DNA of 64,000 bases from the NCBI RefSeq assembly GCF_001514125.1, contig NZ_KQ948551.1:583565-647564 (forward strand), given 5' to 3'. A program made the translations under genes and the position numbers. Every line of letters begins with the position of its first letter. Within the stretch, counting starts at the first letter, position 1. The DNA comes from Streptomyces longwoodensis (GTDB taxonomy: Bacteria > Actinomycetota > Actinomycetes > Streptomycetales > Streptomycetaceae). A model generated the notes under the pieces. That model was not told the origin of the DNA. It saw only the letters and a program-made list of their open reading frames with translations, and did not search any database. Below are positions 43,413 through 50,987 of the stretch, piece after piece.

Positions 43413-43522
43413 TGTGGCTGGTCGCGCAGTTCCCCGCGCCCCTTGGGGTGGGACGGGTCGGGGTGGGGTGTGGGGTGTGCGCGGGGTCTGCCTGAGGTCT
43501 TGCGCAGTTCCCCGCGCCCCTT
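43413..43522. repeat. Two copies of a Streptomyces intergenic repeat
   Basis: GCAGTTCCCCGCGCCCCTT occurs at 43426-43444 and 43504-43522, 78 bp apart. The first is preceded by TGTGGCTGGTCGC (43413-43425), the usual longer form of this element. Complementary forms (GGGGCGCGGGGAACTGC) are scattered between Streptomyces genes. Confidence 0.8.
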
Positions 43523-43569
43523 CTGCGTAGGGCGTAGTTCTCCAGGTGCCTGACGTCAGGTCGTGCTGT

Positions 43570-43591
43570 GTTCAGGTCGTGTTCAGGTGGG
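43570..43591 (+). promoter_or_regulatory. PHO-box-like direct repeat upstream of phoX
   Basis: GTTCAGGTCGT (43570-43580) is followed at exactly 11 bp by GTTCAGGTGGG (43581-43591). Streptomyces PhoP binds 11-bp direct repeats with a conserved GTTCA-type core, and phoX-like phosphatases are typical targets. Confidence 0.65.
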
Positions 43592-43658
43592 GCCGGGACC
43601 GTTGCCGCCGACCGAGGTCCGCCACCCCCCACGGCTCACCAGCGTCTCAGGAGACAAC

Positions 43659-45101
43659 ATGTCGCTCACCCGCAGGGACTTCGCCAGGACTTCAGCGATC
43701 ACCGGTGCCGGGGTCGCCCTGGCGGGCAGTGTCGGTGCCCTCGCCACCGCGCCGAACGCCCTCGCGTCGACGGAGACCGACAGCCACGAGGGCGGGTCGG
43801 CGGACCGGCACGGCGTGGGCTACGGCCCCCTGGTCCCGGACCCGGAGGGCATCCTCGCGCTGCCGGAGGGGTTCTCCTACCGGGTGATCACCCACAGCGG
43901 CCGCACCAAGCTGGAGTCCGGCGAGTTCACCCCCTCCAACCACGACGGCACCGCCACCTTCGACGGCCCGCGCGGCGCGACCCTGCTGGTCAACAACCAC
44001 GAGCTGAAGGGCCCGCGCGCCAACTGGGCGTACCCGGTGCCGCTCACCGAGGGCCTCGTGTACGACCCGGCCGCCTCCGGTGGCTGCACGGTCGTGGAGG
44101 TGCGCCCCGGCCACCACGTCGCCGAGTGGGTCGGCATCGCCGGCACCTCCACCAACTGCGCGGGCGGCAGCACCCCGTGGGGCACCTGGCTGACCTGCGA
44201 GGAGACCGAGGACAAGGCCGGCCAGAACGGCATGACCAAGGACCACGGCTACGTCTTCGAGGTCGACCCCGAGGACCGCCGCGCCAACCAGGACCCCAAG
44301 CCGATCAAGGCGCTGGGCCGCTACGCGCACGAGGCCGTCGTGATCGACCCGAAGAGCGGGCAGGCCTACCTCACCGAGGACGCCTCCAACCCCAACGGCC
44401 TGCTCTACCGCTGGACCCCGCCGGCCGGCTTCCGCCACGGCCGCGGCAAGCTGCGCACCCTCGCCGACGACGCGGGCGTGCTGCAGGCGTTCAAGTGCTT
44501 CGACTCCGGCGGCCAGTTCGTCGACGACCTCTCCCGCGCCACGAAGACCGGCACCGTGTACGGCGTCGACTGGGTGGACGTGCCCGACCGCGACGCGAAG
44601 ACCGTCTCGGTGCGCAAGCAGTTCACCGCCGGCCAGGTCACCCGCGCCCGCAAGCTGGAGGGCATGTGGTGGGGCGACGGCGGCACGTACATCGTCTCTT
44701 CCTACGCCCGTGAGGAGAGCCCCGGCCGGCACGACGGCCAGGTCTGGTTCTACGACCCCAAGCGCCGCACCCTCACCCTGAAGGTGCTGCTCGGGGTCAA
44801 CCCCGACCCGGACCGGGACGGCGCCTTCGACGGCCCCGACAACATCACGGTCTCCCCCTACGGCGGCCTCGTCATCGCCGAGGACGGCGAGGGCGTGCAG
44901 CACCTGTTCGGCGCGACCGACAGCGGCCGCACCTACCCGATCGCGCGCAACGAGCTGAACATCGGCACCGCGGACGAGCCGGAGTACAGCGAGTTCACCG
45001 GCGTCACCTTCTCGCCCGACGGGCGGACCCTGTTCGCCAACATCCAGGAGCCCGGCATCATGCTGGCCATCACCGGCCCGTGGAAGCGCCACAAGCGGTA
45101 A
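43659..45101 (+). CDS. phoX: PhoX-family alkaline phosphatase, Tat-exported
   Basis: A 480-residue exported phosphatase. The N-terminus MSLTRRDFARTSAITGAGVA is a twin-arginine signal, with cleavage likely after ALA (about residue 37). Family blocks: VNNHELKGPRANWAYPVPLTEG, the metal-site region STNCAGGSTPWGTWLTCEE with the conserved Cys, YAHEAVVIDPKSGQAYLTEDASN, and EFTGVTFSPDGRTLFANIQEPG. PhoX enzymes use an Fe/Ca cofactor and release phosphate from organic esters outside the cell. CAGGAGA precedes the ATG. A PHO-box-like repeat upstream suggests PhoR-PhoP control. Confidence 0.92.
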   Translation: MSLTRRDFARTSAITGAGVALAGSVGALATAPNALASTETDSHEGGSADRHGVGYGPLVPDPEGILALPEGFSYRVITHSGRTKLESGEFTPSNHDGTATFDGPRGATLLVNNHELKGPRANWAYPVPLTEGLVYDPAASGGCTVVEVRPGHHVAEWVGIAGTSTNCAGGSTPWGTWLTCEETEDKAGQNGMTKDHGYVFEVDPEDRRANQDPKPIKALGRYAHEAVVIDPKSGQAYLTEDASNPNGLLYRWTPPAGFRHGRGKLRTLADDAGVLQAFKCFDSGGQFVDDLSRATKTGTVYGVDWVDVPDRDAKTVSVRKQFTAGQVTRARKLEGMWWGDGGTYIVSSYAREESPGRHDGQVWFYDPKRRTLTLKVLLGVNPDPDRDGAFDGPDNITVSPYGGLVIAEDGEGVQHLFGATDSGRTYPIARNELNIGTADEPEYSEFTGVTFSPDGRTLFANIQEPGIMLAITGPWKRHKR

Positions 45102-45134
45102 TCAATTCGCTCGCGGCCCCCGTGCTGCGCCTCC

Positions 45135-45140
45135 TATTCT
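45135..45140 (+). promoter_or_regulatory. Candidate -10 for the Y RNA locus
   Basis: TATTCT, a TAnnnT element, stands 12 bases before the first Y RNA stem (45153). This would place transcription start near 45147. No clear -35 is visible. Confidence 0.4.
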
Positions 45141-45152
45141 GAGATCACGACA

Positions 45153-45233
45153 GCGCACCTCCCGGTGCGAAGGCAGCGGCTACTTCTCTCTCAAAGAATC
45201 ACACGCCGCAGCCGAACTGATCTCGGGAGGCGC
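45153..45233 (+). ncRNA. Bacterial Y RNA, short form without tRNA-like module (YrlB-like)
   Basis: About 81 nt. Outer stem: GCGC-(A)-CCTCCCG (45153-45164) with CGGGAGGCGC (45224-45233). Internal loop: GTGCGAAGG opposite ATCT. Upper helix: CAG-CGGCT (45174-45181) with AGCCG-AA-CTG (45210-45219). A terminal loop of about 28 nt follows. The 5' strand (45161-45186) and the 3' strand ACTGATCTCGGG (45216-45227) recur almost unchanged in the second RNA, while the outer stem sequence differs but still pairs. That is covariation typical of a structural RNA. It lies upstream of a Ro60/Rsr gene, its expected protein partner. Confidence 0.8.
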
Positions 45234-45244
45234 AGCTCCAGGAC

Positions 45245-45386
45245 GGGGGCCCGGTGCGCAGGCAGCGGTTACTTCCTGGGATCGGACGGTTGCGGGTTCG
45301 AGTCCCGTCATCGACTTCGGGTCGGTGTAGCTCAATCGGCAGAGCATCTGACTAAGTCCGTCGCCGACTACTGATCTCGGGCCCCC
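45245..45386 (+). ncRNA. Bacterial Y RNA with permuted tRNA-like module (YrlA-like)
   Basis: About 142 nt. Outer stem GGGGGCCCG (45245-45253) with CGGGCCCCC (45378-45386). The Ro60-binding strands are shared with the first RNA (45250-45275, 45370-45381). The upper part is a circularly permuted tRNA. T arm: 45292-45296/45304-45308 with loop TTCGAGT. Acceptor-like stem: CATCGAC/GTCGGTG (45309-45315/45321-45327), closed by TTCGG. Then T8-A9, the D arm GCTC/GAGC (45330-45333/45342-45345) with GG in its loop, and a 5-bp anticodon-like stem (45282-45286/45347-45351). YrlA-type Y RNAs with tRNA mimicry are known from other bacteria. Confidence 0.85.
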
Positions 45387-45450
45387 CTTCCCATGCCGCG
45401 CCTCCCTCCGAAACAGAACGGAACCGCACCGAATTCGGGGGGAATTCACC

Positions 45451-47052
45451 ATGACGCGATTCAACACGCGGACCGCGCGGGCGCAGCCCGCCTCGCGCGT
45501 CACCTCGACGGGCCGGGTGCTGCGCACCTACGAGGGCGGCCGGGGCCGGGAGCGCGACGCGCGCTCCGAACTCTTCCTGCTCGCCGTGTCCAACCTCGTG
45601 ACGCAGCAGTCCTTTTACGAGAGCGGCGCCGACCGCGACGACCGGTACGCCCGGCTCGTACGCGAACTCGCCGTGACCGACCCCGCGTGGACGGCCGGCC
45701 TGCTCGGCTGGCTGCGCGGCGAGGGCAACCTCCGCACCGCCGCCGTCGTGGGCGCCGCCGAGTACGTCAAGGCCCGCCTGGACGCGGGCGTGACCGAGGG
45801 CCCCTCGAACCGCCGGGTCGTCGACTCCGTGCTCCAGCGTCCGGACGAGCCCGGCGAGGTGCTGGCGTACTGGACGGCGACGTACGGCCGGGCCGTCCCG
45901 AAGCCCGTCAAGCGCGGCGTCGCCGACGCCGTACGGCGGCTGTACGGCGGGAAGGCGCTGCTGAAGTACGACACCGCGACCCGTGGCTACCGTTTCGGGG
46001 ACGTGCTGAACCTCGTGCACGCGGCGCCGGACCCCGCCAAGCCGTGGCAGGGCGAGCTGTTCCGGTACGCCCTGGACCGGCGCCACCACCCGGACACCGC
46101 CGTGCCGCCCGCCTCCGACCCCGTCCTGACCGCGCACCGCGCGCTGATGGCGCTGCCGGTCGAGGAGCGGCGCGCGGTGGTCACCGCGCCCGACGCCGCC
46201 GAGCGGCTCGCGGCGGCCGGGATGACCTGGGAGGCGCTGGCGGGCTGGCTGCGGGGTCCGATGGACCGGGCGGCCTGGGAGGCCGTGATCCCGTCCATGG
46301 GGGCGATGGCGCTGGTGCGCAACCTGCGGAACTTCGACGAGGCCGGGGTCGGCGACGAGGTCGCGGCCCGGGTGGCGGCGCGGATCAGCGACCCGGAGCA
46401 GGTCGCGCGCTCGCGGCAGTTCCCGTTCCGCTACCTCGCCGCGTACCGGCACGCGCCGTCGCTGCGCTGGGCGTACCCGCTGGAGCAGGCGCTCGGCCAC
46501 GCGCTGGCCAACGTGCCCGCGCTGCCCGGCCGCACGCTGGTGCTCGTCGACCGCTCCGGCTCGATGTTCTTCTCGCGCCTGTCCGACCGCTCCGAGCTCA
46601 CCCGGGCCGACGCGGCGGCGGTCTTCGGCACGGCGCTCGCGCTGCGGGCGGCGGACGCGGACCTCGTCGAGTTCGGCACGTCGAGCAACCCGGTGCGGTT
46701 CCGCAAGGGCGAGTCCGTGCTGAAGGTGCTGGAGCGGTTCGGCGACCTGGGCGGCACCGACACCACGGGCGCGGTGCGCCGGCACTACCGCCGCCACGAC
46801 CGGGTGCTGATCGTCACCGACGAGCAGTACGCGCACAGCCCGCACGGCGAGCCGACCGAGCAGGTCCCGGCCGACGTGCCCGTCTACACCTGGAACCTGG
46901 CCGGCTACCGGCCCGGCCACGGCCCGTCCGGCCGGGGCAACCGGCACACCTTCGGCGGCCTGTCCGACGCGGCCTTCCGGATGGTGCCCCTGCTGGAGGC
47001 GGCCCACGACGCCCGGTGGCCGTGGGAGACGGACGAGCGGGAGACGGACTGA
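45451..47052 (+). CDS. rsr: Ro60 orthologue Rsr, TROVE-vWA RNA-binding protein
   Basis: A 533-residue ring-shaped RNA-binding protein. The TROVE (HEAT-repeat) domain covers residues about 20-345: ARSELFLLAVSNLVTQQSFYESGADRDDRYARLVRELAVTDPAWTAGLLGWLR, ending MALVRNLRNFDEAGVGDEV and FPFRYLAAYRH. The vWA domain (about 360-525) has an intact MIDAS: D367-R-S369-G-S371 in LVLVDRSGSMF, GGTDTTGAV, and VLIVTDEQY. Ro60 proteins bind Y RNAs on the outer rim and misfolded RNA ends in the central hole. In Deinococcus, Rsr and Y RNA form a degrading complex with PNPase. Two Y RNAs lie immediately upstream, same strand. No rtcB gene is adjacent here. Confidence 0.95.
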   Translation: MTRFNTRTARAQPASRVTSTGRVLRTYEGGRGRERDARSELFLLAVSNLVTQQSFYESGADRDDRYARLVRELAVTDPAWTAGLLGWLRGEGNLRTAAVVGAAEYVKARLDAGVTEGPSNRRVVDSVLQRPDEPGEVLAYWTATYGRAVPKPVKRGVADAVRRLYGGKALLKYDTATRGYRFGDVLNLVHAAPDPAKPWQGELFRYALDRRHHPDTAVPPASDPVLTAHRALMALPVEERRAVVTAPDAAERLAAAGMTWEALAGWLRGPMDRAAWEAVIPSMGAMALVRNLRNFDEAGVGDEVAARVAARISDPEQVARSRQFPFRYLAAYRHAPSLRWAYPLEQALGHALANVPALPGRTLVLVDRSGSMFFSRLSDRSELTRADAAAVFGTALALRAADADLVEFGTSSNPVRFRKGESVLKVLERFGDLGGTDTTGAVRRHYRRHDRVLIVTDEQYAHSPHGEPTEQVPADVPVYTWNLAGYRPGHGPSGRGNRHTFGGLSDAAFRMVPLLEAAHDARWPWETDERETD

Positions 47053-47222
47053 GCGGTTCCGGGCGACGACGGGCGACGATCGGATCGCAGGCGGTCGGGG
47101 CCGTCGGGGCGTCGTCGGTGCGGTGAGGGGGGGGCGCGTCGCCGCCCCCGCGCTCCCTGGCGTCCCCGGGGCGATGTGGTGGACCATGCGGGCAGGAGAC
47201 CGCTGCTCGCGAGGAGACGTGG

Positions 47223-47798
47223 ATGACGCAGGTCAAGGCCATGCGCGCGGACGCCCGCCGCAACTACGAACGGTTGCTGCGGGCGGCCGCCGAGGCCTTC
47301 GCCGAGCACGGGGAACGGGCCTCGCTGGACGACATCGCCAAGCGGGCCGGTGTCGGCTCCGGCACGCTCTACCGGCACTTCCCGACCCGGCAGGCGCTGC
47401 TGGAGGCGGCGTACGTCGACCGCGTCCAGGCGCTGGCCGCACGCGCCGACGACCTCGCGCAGCGGCTGCCGCCGGGGGAGGCGCTGACCGAGTGGCTGTA
47501 CGAGGTGTGCGTCGGCGGCATCGAGGTGCGCGGCCTGAAGTCCCTGCTGGGCTCGGCGGTCACCGACGGCAGCACGGCGGCCGGCACCCCCTGCGGCACC
47601 GCCGTCACGGGTGCCGCGACCCGTCTGGTCGTCGCGGCCCGGCGGGAGGGCACCCTGCGCCCCGACGTCGAGCCGATCGAGCTGCTGCGCCTCGCCCACG
47701 GCGTGGCCACGGCCTCGGAGCTCGCCGACGACGGCCCCCGGCACATCCGCCGCTACCTGAGCCTCCTGACGGAGGGCCTGCGCCCGGCGGCCGGGTGA
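47223..47798 (+). CDS. TetR-family transcriptional regulator
   Basis: A 191-residue repressor. The HTH is at residues about 12-58: RRNYERLLRAAAEAFAEHGERASLDDIAKRAGVGSGTLYRHFPTRQALLEAAY. The helical C-terminal ligand domain (LAARADDLAQRLPPGEALTEWLYEVCVGGI...) fits the TetR_C (SbtR-like) group. GAGGAG lies 7 bp before the ATG. It stands 170 bp after rsr and converges on the TerD gene. The target is unknown. Confidence 0.92.
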   Translation: MTQVKAMRADARRNYERLLRAAAEAFAEHGERASLDDIAKRAGVGSGTLYRHFPTRQALLEAAYVDRVQALAARADDLAQRLPPGEALTEWLYEVCVGGIEVRGLKSLLGSAVTDGSTAAGTPCGTAVTGAATRLVVAARREGTLRPDVEPIELLRLAHGVATASELADDGPRHIRRYLSLLTEGLRPAAG

Positions 47799-47809
47799 GG
47801 GACGGCCCC

Positions 47810-47853
47810 GTGGGGGCGCCCCCGCCCGGGCGCCCCCGCCCGGGCGCCCCCAC
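47810..47853. terminator. Terminator between convergent tetR-type and terD-type genes
   Basis: A 12-bp perfect stem, GTGGGGGCGCCC (47810-47821) with GGGCGCCCCCAC (47842-47853). The loop repeats the motif GGGCGCCCCCGCC, so alternative foldings are possible. There is no U-tract. Confidence 0.75.
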
Positions 47854-47863
47854 GCGGCGGGCC

Positions 47864-49084
47864 CTACAGCGCCTGCGCGCCCGGCTTCACCATGTTCCGC
47901 ACGGTGCGCGCCTTCACGAAGTCGCCCAGTGCCGTCATCTCCCACTCGCCGGAGAACTGACGGATCAGCTTGGCCATCAGCACGCCCGTCTGGGGCTCGG
48001 CATTGGTCAGGTCGAAGCGGACCAGTTCCTCGCCGGTGGTGGCGTCGAGGAGGCGGCAGTACGCCTTGGCCACCTCGGTGAACTTCTGGCCGGAGAAGCT
48101 GTTCACCGTGAACACCAGGCCGGTGACGTCCTGCGGGAGGCGGCCGAGGTCCACGGTGATGGCCTCGTCGTCGCCGCCGCCCTCGCCCGTGAGGTTGTCC
48201 CCGGAGTGGCGGATGGCGCCGTTGACGATGGTCAGCTTGCCGAAGTAGCAGCTGTCGATGTGGTTGCGCTGCGGGCCGTAGGCGATGACCGAGGCGTCGA
48301 GGTCGATGTCCTTGCCGCGGTAGGCGGGCTCCCAGCCCAGACCCATCCGCACCTGCGACAGCAGCGGGAGGCCGCCCTTCATCAGGGACACCGTCTGGTT
48401 CTTCTGGAGGCTGACCCGGCCCTTGTCGAGGTTGACCTTCCCGGTGCCCGGGGCGGGGGGTGCGGGCGGCGCGGGCGGCATCGGGGGCGCCTGCGGGGTG
48501 ACCTGCGGCGGGGCCGCGGGGGCGGGCGGGGCGGCCTGGGGCGCGGGCGGGGCGGCCTGCGCGGCGGGGGCCGGCCGGGCCGGTTCCTCCACCGTCACGC
48601 CGAAGTCCGTGGCGATGCCGGCCAGCCCGTCGGCGTAGCCCTGGCCCACCGCGCGGGCCTTCCAGGCGCCCTGGCGGCGGTAGATCTCCACGACCACCAG
48701 GGCCGTCTCGGTGCCGAGCTGCGGCGGCGTGAACGTGGCCAGCACGCTGTTGTCGTCCGCGTTGCGGAGCGTGGCCGTCGGTTCCACGCCCTGGAAGGTC
48801 TGGCCCTGGGCGTCCGGGCTCGCCGTGACGACGATCCTCTCGATGGCCGGGGGCACCGCCGCGGTGTCGACCGTGATGGCGTCCGGGCCGGCGCCGCCGC
48901 CCGGGCGGTAGGTCACGCCCGGGCCGGCCGGCTGGTTGTAGAAGATGAAGTCGTCGTCGGAGCGCACCTTGCCGTCGGCGGTGAGCAGCAGGCCCGACAC
49001 GTCGAGCCGCACCGGAGCGGCGACGTCGACCGTCACGCGCGCGGCCGTGAGGGGGATGTTCGAGCCAGGGGTCATAGCTGTCAT
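47864..49084 (-). CDS. Double-TerD-domain protein (tellurium resistance/stress family)
   Basis: A 406-residue cytoplasmic protein with two TerD-like domains. Domain one (residues about 5-165) has RLDVSGLLLTADGKVRSDDDFIFYNQP and GTETALVVVEIYRRQGAWKARAVGQGYADGL. A Pro/Ala-rich linker of about 55 residues follows. Domain two (about 225-395) has GKVNLDKGRVSLQKNQTVSL, MGLGWEPAYRGKDIDLDASVIAYG and GDNLTGEGGGDDEAITVDL, with a calcium-type acidic loop. TerD proteins bind Ca2+ and are tied to oxyanion, envelope or phage stress. The start is either ATG 49084 or 49075. Confidence 0.9.
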   Translation of the reverse strand: MTAMTPGSNIPLTAARVTVDVAAPVRLDVSGLLLTADGKVRSDDDFIFYNQPAGPGVTYRPGGGAGPDAITVDTAAVPPAIERIVVTASPDAQGQTFQGVEPTATLRNADDNSVLATFTPPQLGTETALVVVEIYRRQGAWKARAVGQGYADGLAGIATDFGVTVEEPARPAPAAQAAPPAPQAAPPAPAAPPQVTPQAPPMPPAPPAPPAPGTGKVNLDKGRVSLQKNQTVSLMKGGLPLLSQVRMGLGWEPAYRGKDIDLDASVIAYGPQRNHIDSCYFGKLTIVNGAIRHSGDNLTGEGGGDDEAITVDLGRLPQDVTGLVFTVNSFSGQKFTEVAKAYCRLLDATTGEELVRFDLTNAEPQTGVLMAKLIRQFSGEWEMTALGDFVKARTVRNMVKPGAQAL

Positions 49085-49170
49085 GCCCCGAGAACGATCG
49101 GACCCGCTTTACCGTTCCCTTACCGACCGCCGTTCGGCGGAGCCGCGCACCGGGCCACGCCGAGCGGCTC

Positions 49171-50160
49171 CTACGGCACGATCACGATCTTGCGGCCGAC
49201 GCCCGCCGCGAACTGCTCCAGCGCCTCGGGGTAGCGCTCGAGCGGCAGCCGGTCGCTGATGAACACGTCGGGGTCCAGCACCCCGTTCGCGAACAGCTCC
49301 GCGGCGCGCTCGAAGCTGTGCAGCACGGCCATCGAGCCGGTGATGGTGATCTCCTGGTTGTAGATGCGGTACGGGTCGATGGTGACCCGGGTCGCGTAGT
49401 CGGCCACGCCGAACTGCAGGAACGTGCCCGCCTTCGCCACCCGTCCCAGGCCGTCCTGGATGGCGGCGGCGTTGCCGGTGGCGTCGACCACGACGTCCCA
49501 GCCCTGCGGCCGCTCCAGCTCGTCCGCGCCGGTCGCCGACCCAGTGACGCCGAGGCGGCGCGCGGTCCGCAGCCGCTCCGGGTTGACGTCGACCACGTCC
49601 ACGCTCGCCGCGCCGGTGCGCTTGGCCAGCTCCAGCATCATCAGCCCCATCGTGCCCGAGCCGTAGATCAGCACGTGGGCGCCGAGCCGGGAGCGCAGCA
49701 CGTCGTAGCCGCGCACCGCGCACGACAGCGGCTCGATCAGCGCCGCGTCCTCGGTGCGCACGTGCTCGGGGAGCTTCACGCAGTTGGCGACGGGCGCCAC
49801 CGCGTACCGGGCGGCGCCGCCGGCCGTGGTCACGCCGATCGCGGCCCACCGCTCGCACAGGTTGTTGTGCCCGGTGCGGCAGTAGCGGCACTCGTGGCAG
49901 TACAGGGAGGGGTCCACGGCCACCCGGTCGCCGACCGCGACCTCGGTGACCTGGGTGCCGACGCCGACCACCTCGCCCGCGAACTCGTGCCCCGGCACGA
50001 TGGGCAGCTTCGGTGCGAACTCGCCCTGGAGGATGTGCAGGTCGGTGCCGCACAGGCCGCACGCGGCGACCTCCACGACGACCTCGCGCGGCCCGGGCGT
50101 CGGGTCCGGCACCTCGGTGACCACGGCGCGGCCCACGGACTCGATGACGGCGGCCTTCAT
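49171..50160 (-). CDS. Zinc-dependent alcohol/polyol dehydrogenase
   Basis: A 329-residue medium-chain dehydrogenase. The catalytic zinc site comes from CGLCGTD and GHEFAGEVV; the structural zinc site is CHECRYCRTGHNNLC (four Cys). The nucleotide site is VLIYGSGTMGLMMLELAKR, with D in VVDVNPER favouring NAD. It is the last gene of a binding protein-permease-permease-dehydrogenase operon, so it probably oxidises the imported compound (a sorbitol- or mannitol-like polyol is plausible). The ATG at 50160 overlaps the permease stop. Confidence 0.92.
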   Translation of the reverse strand: MKAAVIESVGRAVVTEVPDPTPGPREVVVEVAACGLCGTDLHILQGEFAPKLPIVPGHEFAGEVVGVGTQVTEVAVGDRVAVDPSLYCHECRYCRTGHNNLCERWAAIGVTTAGGAARYAVAPVANCVKLPEHVRTEDAALIEPLSCAVRGYDVLRSRLGAHVLIYGSGTMGLMMLELAKRTGAASVDVVDVNPERLRTARRLGVTGSATGADELERPQGWDVVVDATGNAAAIQDGLGRVAKAGTFLQFGVADYATRVTIDPYRIYNQEITITGSMAVLHSFERAAELFANGVLDPDVFISDRLPLERYPEALEQFAAGVGRKIVIVP

Positions 50161-50987
50161 TTCACGGCTCCCAACGACAGGCCCTGGACCAGCTTGTCCT
50201 GGGCGGCGAACCCCGCGGCGAGCACCGGCAGGGAGATGACGAGCGACGCGGCGCACACCTTCGCCAGGAACAGGCCCTGGCTGGTGATGAAGCCGGTCAG
50301 GAAGACGGGGGCGGTCTCGGCGACCACGCCCGTCAGGACCCGGGCGAACAGCAGCTCGTTCCAGCTGAAGATGAAGCAGATCAGCGAGGTGGCGGCGATG
50401 CCCGGCAGTGCGATGGGCGCGACCACGCGGGCCAGCACCGTCGGCAGGCGGGCGCCGTCGATCTGGGCGGCCTCGATCACCGCGACCGGCACCTCGGCCA
50501 GGAACGACTGCATCATCCACACCGCGATCGGCAGGTTCATGGAGGTGTAGAGGACGACCAGCAGCCAGATGTTGTCGAGCATCCCGGCGTTCTTGGCGAA
50601 GAGGTACACCGGCAGCAGGCCCGCCACGGCCGGCAGCATCTTCGTGGACAGGAAGAAGAACAGCACGTCGGTCCACTTGCGCACCCGCCGGATGGACAGC
50701 GCGTACGCCGCGGGCAGGGCCAGCAGCAGCACCAGCAGCGTGGACGCCACCGATGCCACCGCCGAGTTGAGCAGCGCCGGCCAGGGGCTGGCGCCGCCGC
50801 CGGTGCCGAAGAACTCGCGGTAGCCGTCCAGGGTGAACGCGGCGGTGAAGGAGGGCGGGTTGGTCGCCGCGTCGGCCTCCGAGTGGAACGACGTCAGCGC
50901 CATCCAGGCGATCGGCAGGAAGAACACGATCCCGGCGAGCCAGGCCAGCAGGCCGAGACCGCCCCGGCGTACGGTCGTCGCGGTCAT
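50157..50987 (-). CDS. Sugar/polyol ABC transporter permease (MalG type)
   Basis: A 276-residue membrane protein with six hydrophobic segments. SMNLPIAVWMMQSFLAEVPVAVIEAAQIDGARLPTVLARVVAPIALPGI holds the EAA-type coupling loop. LAWLAGIVFFLPIAWMALTSF forms the first helix. Both ends overlap neighbours by 4 bp. The sequence style resembles SmoG/MtlG polyol permeases; no ATPase gene is nearby. Confidence 0.93.
   Translation of the reverse strand: MTATTVRRGGLGLLAWLAGIVFFLPIAWMALTSFHSEADAATNPPSFTAAFTLDGYREFFGTGGGASPWPALLNSAVASVASTLLVLLLALPAAYALSIRRVRKWTDVLFFFLSTKMLPAVAGLLPVYLFAKNAGMLDNIWLLVVLYTSMNLPIAVWMMQSFLAEVPVAVIEAAQIDGARLPTVLARVVAPIALPGIAATSLICFIFSWNELLFARVLTGVVAETAPVFLTGFITSQGLFLAKVCAASLVISLPVLAAGFAAQDKLVQGLSLGAVK

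Larger units (their letters stand above)
43334..43658. other. Intergenic region before phoX
   Basis: A 325-bp GT/GC-rich stretch with no supported gene. It holds two copies of a repeat seen in many Streptomyces intergenic regions (listed separately), a G-rich low-complexity patch (43334-43410), and the PHO-box-like direct repeat close to phoX. Confidence 0.7.

Noticed and set aside
43413..43522. A short CRISPR array
   Set aside because: There are only two copies, no regular repeat-spacer pattern and no cas genes. The unit is a known kind of Streptomyces intergenic repeat.
45292..45345. A tRNA gene or tRNA remnant (T-loop and D-loop sequences)
   Set aside because: The T arm comes before the D arm, the acceptor-like stem is closed by TTCGG, and there is no anticodon loop or CCA end. 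The order and the flanking paired strands fit a Y RNA instead.
45165..45374. A 69-codon protein frame across the Y RNA region
   Set aside because: It has no ribosome-binding site or domain, and its sequence is explained fully by conserved RNA structure.
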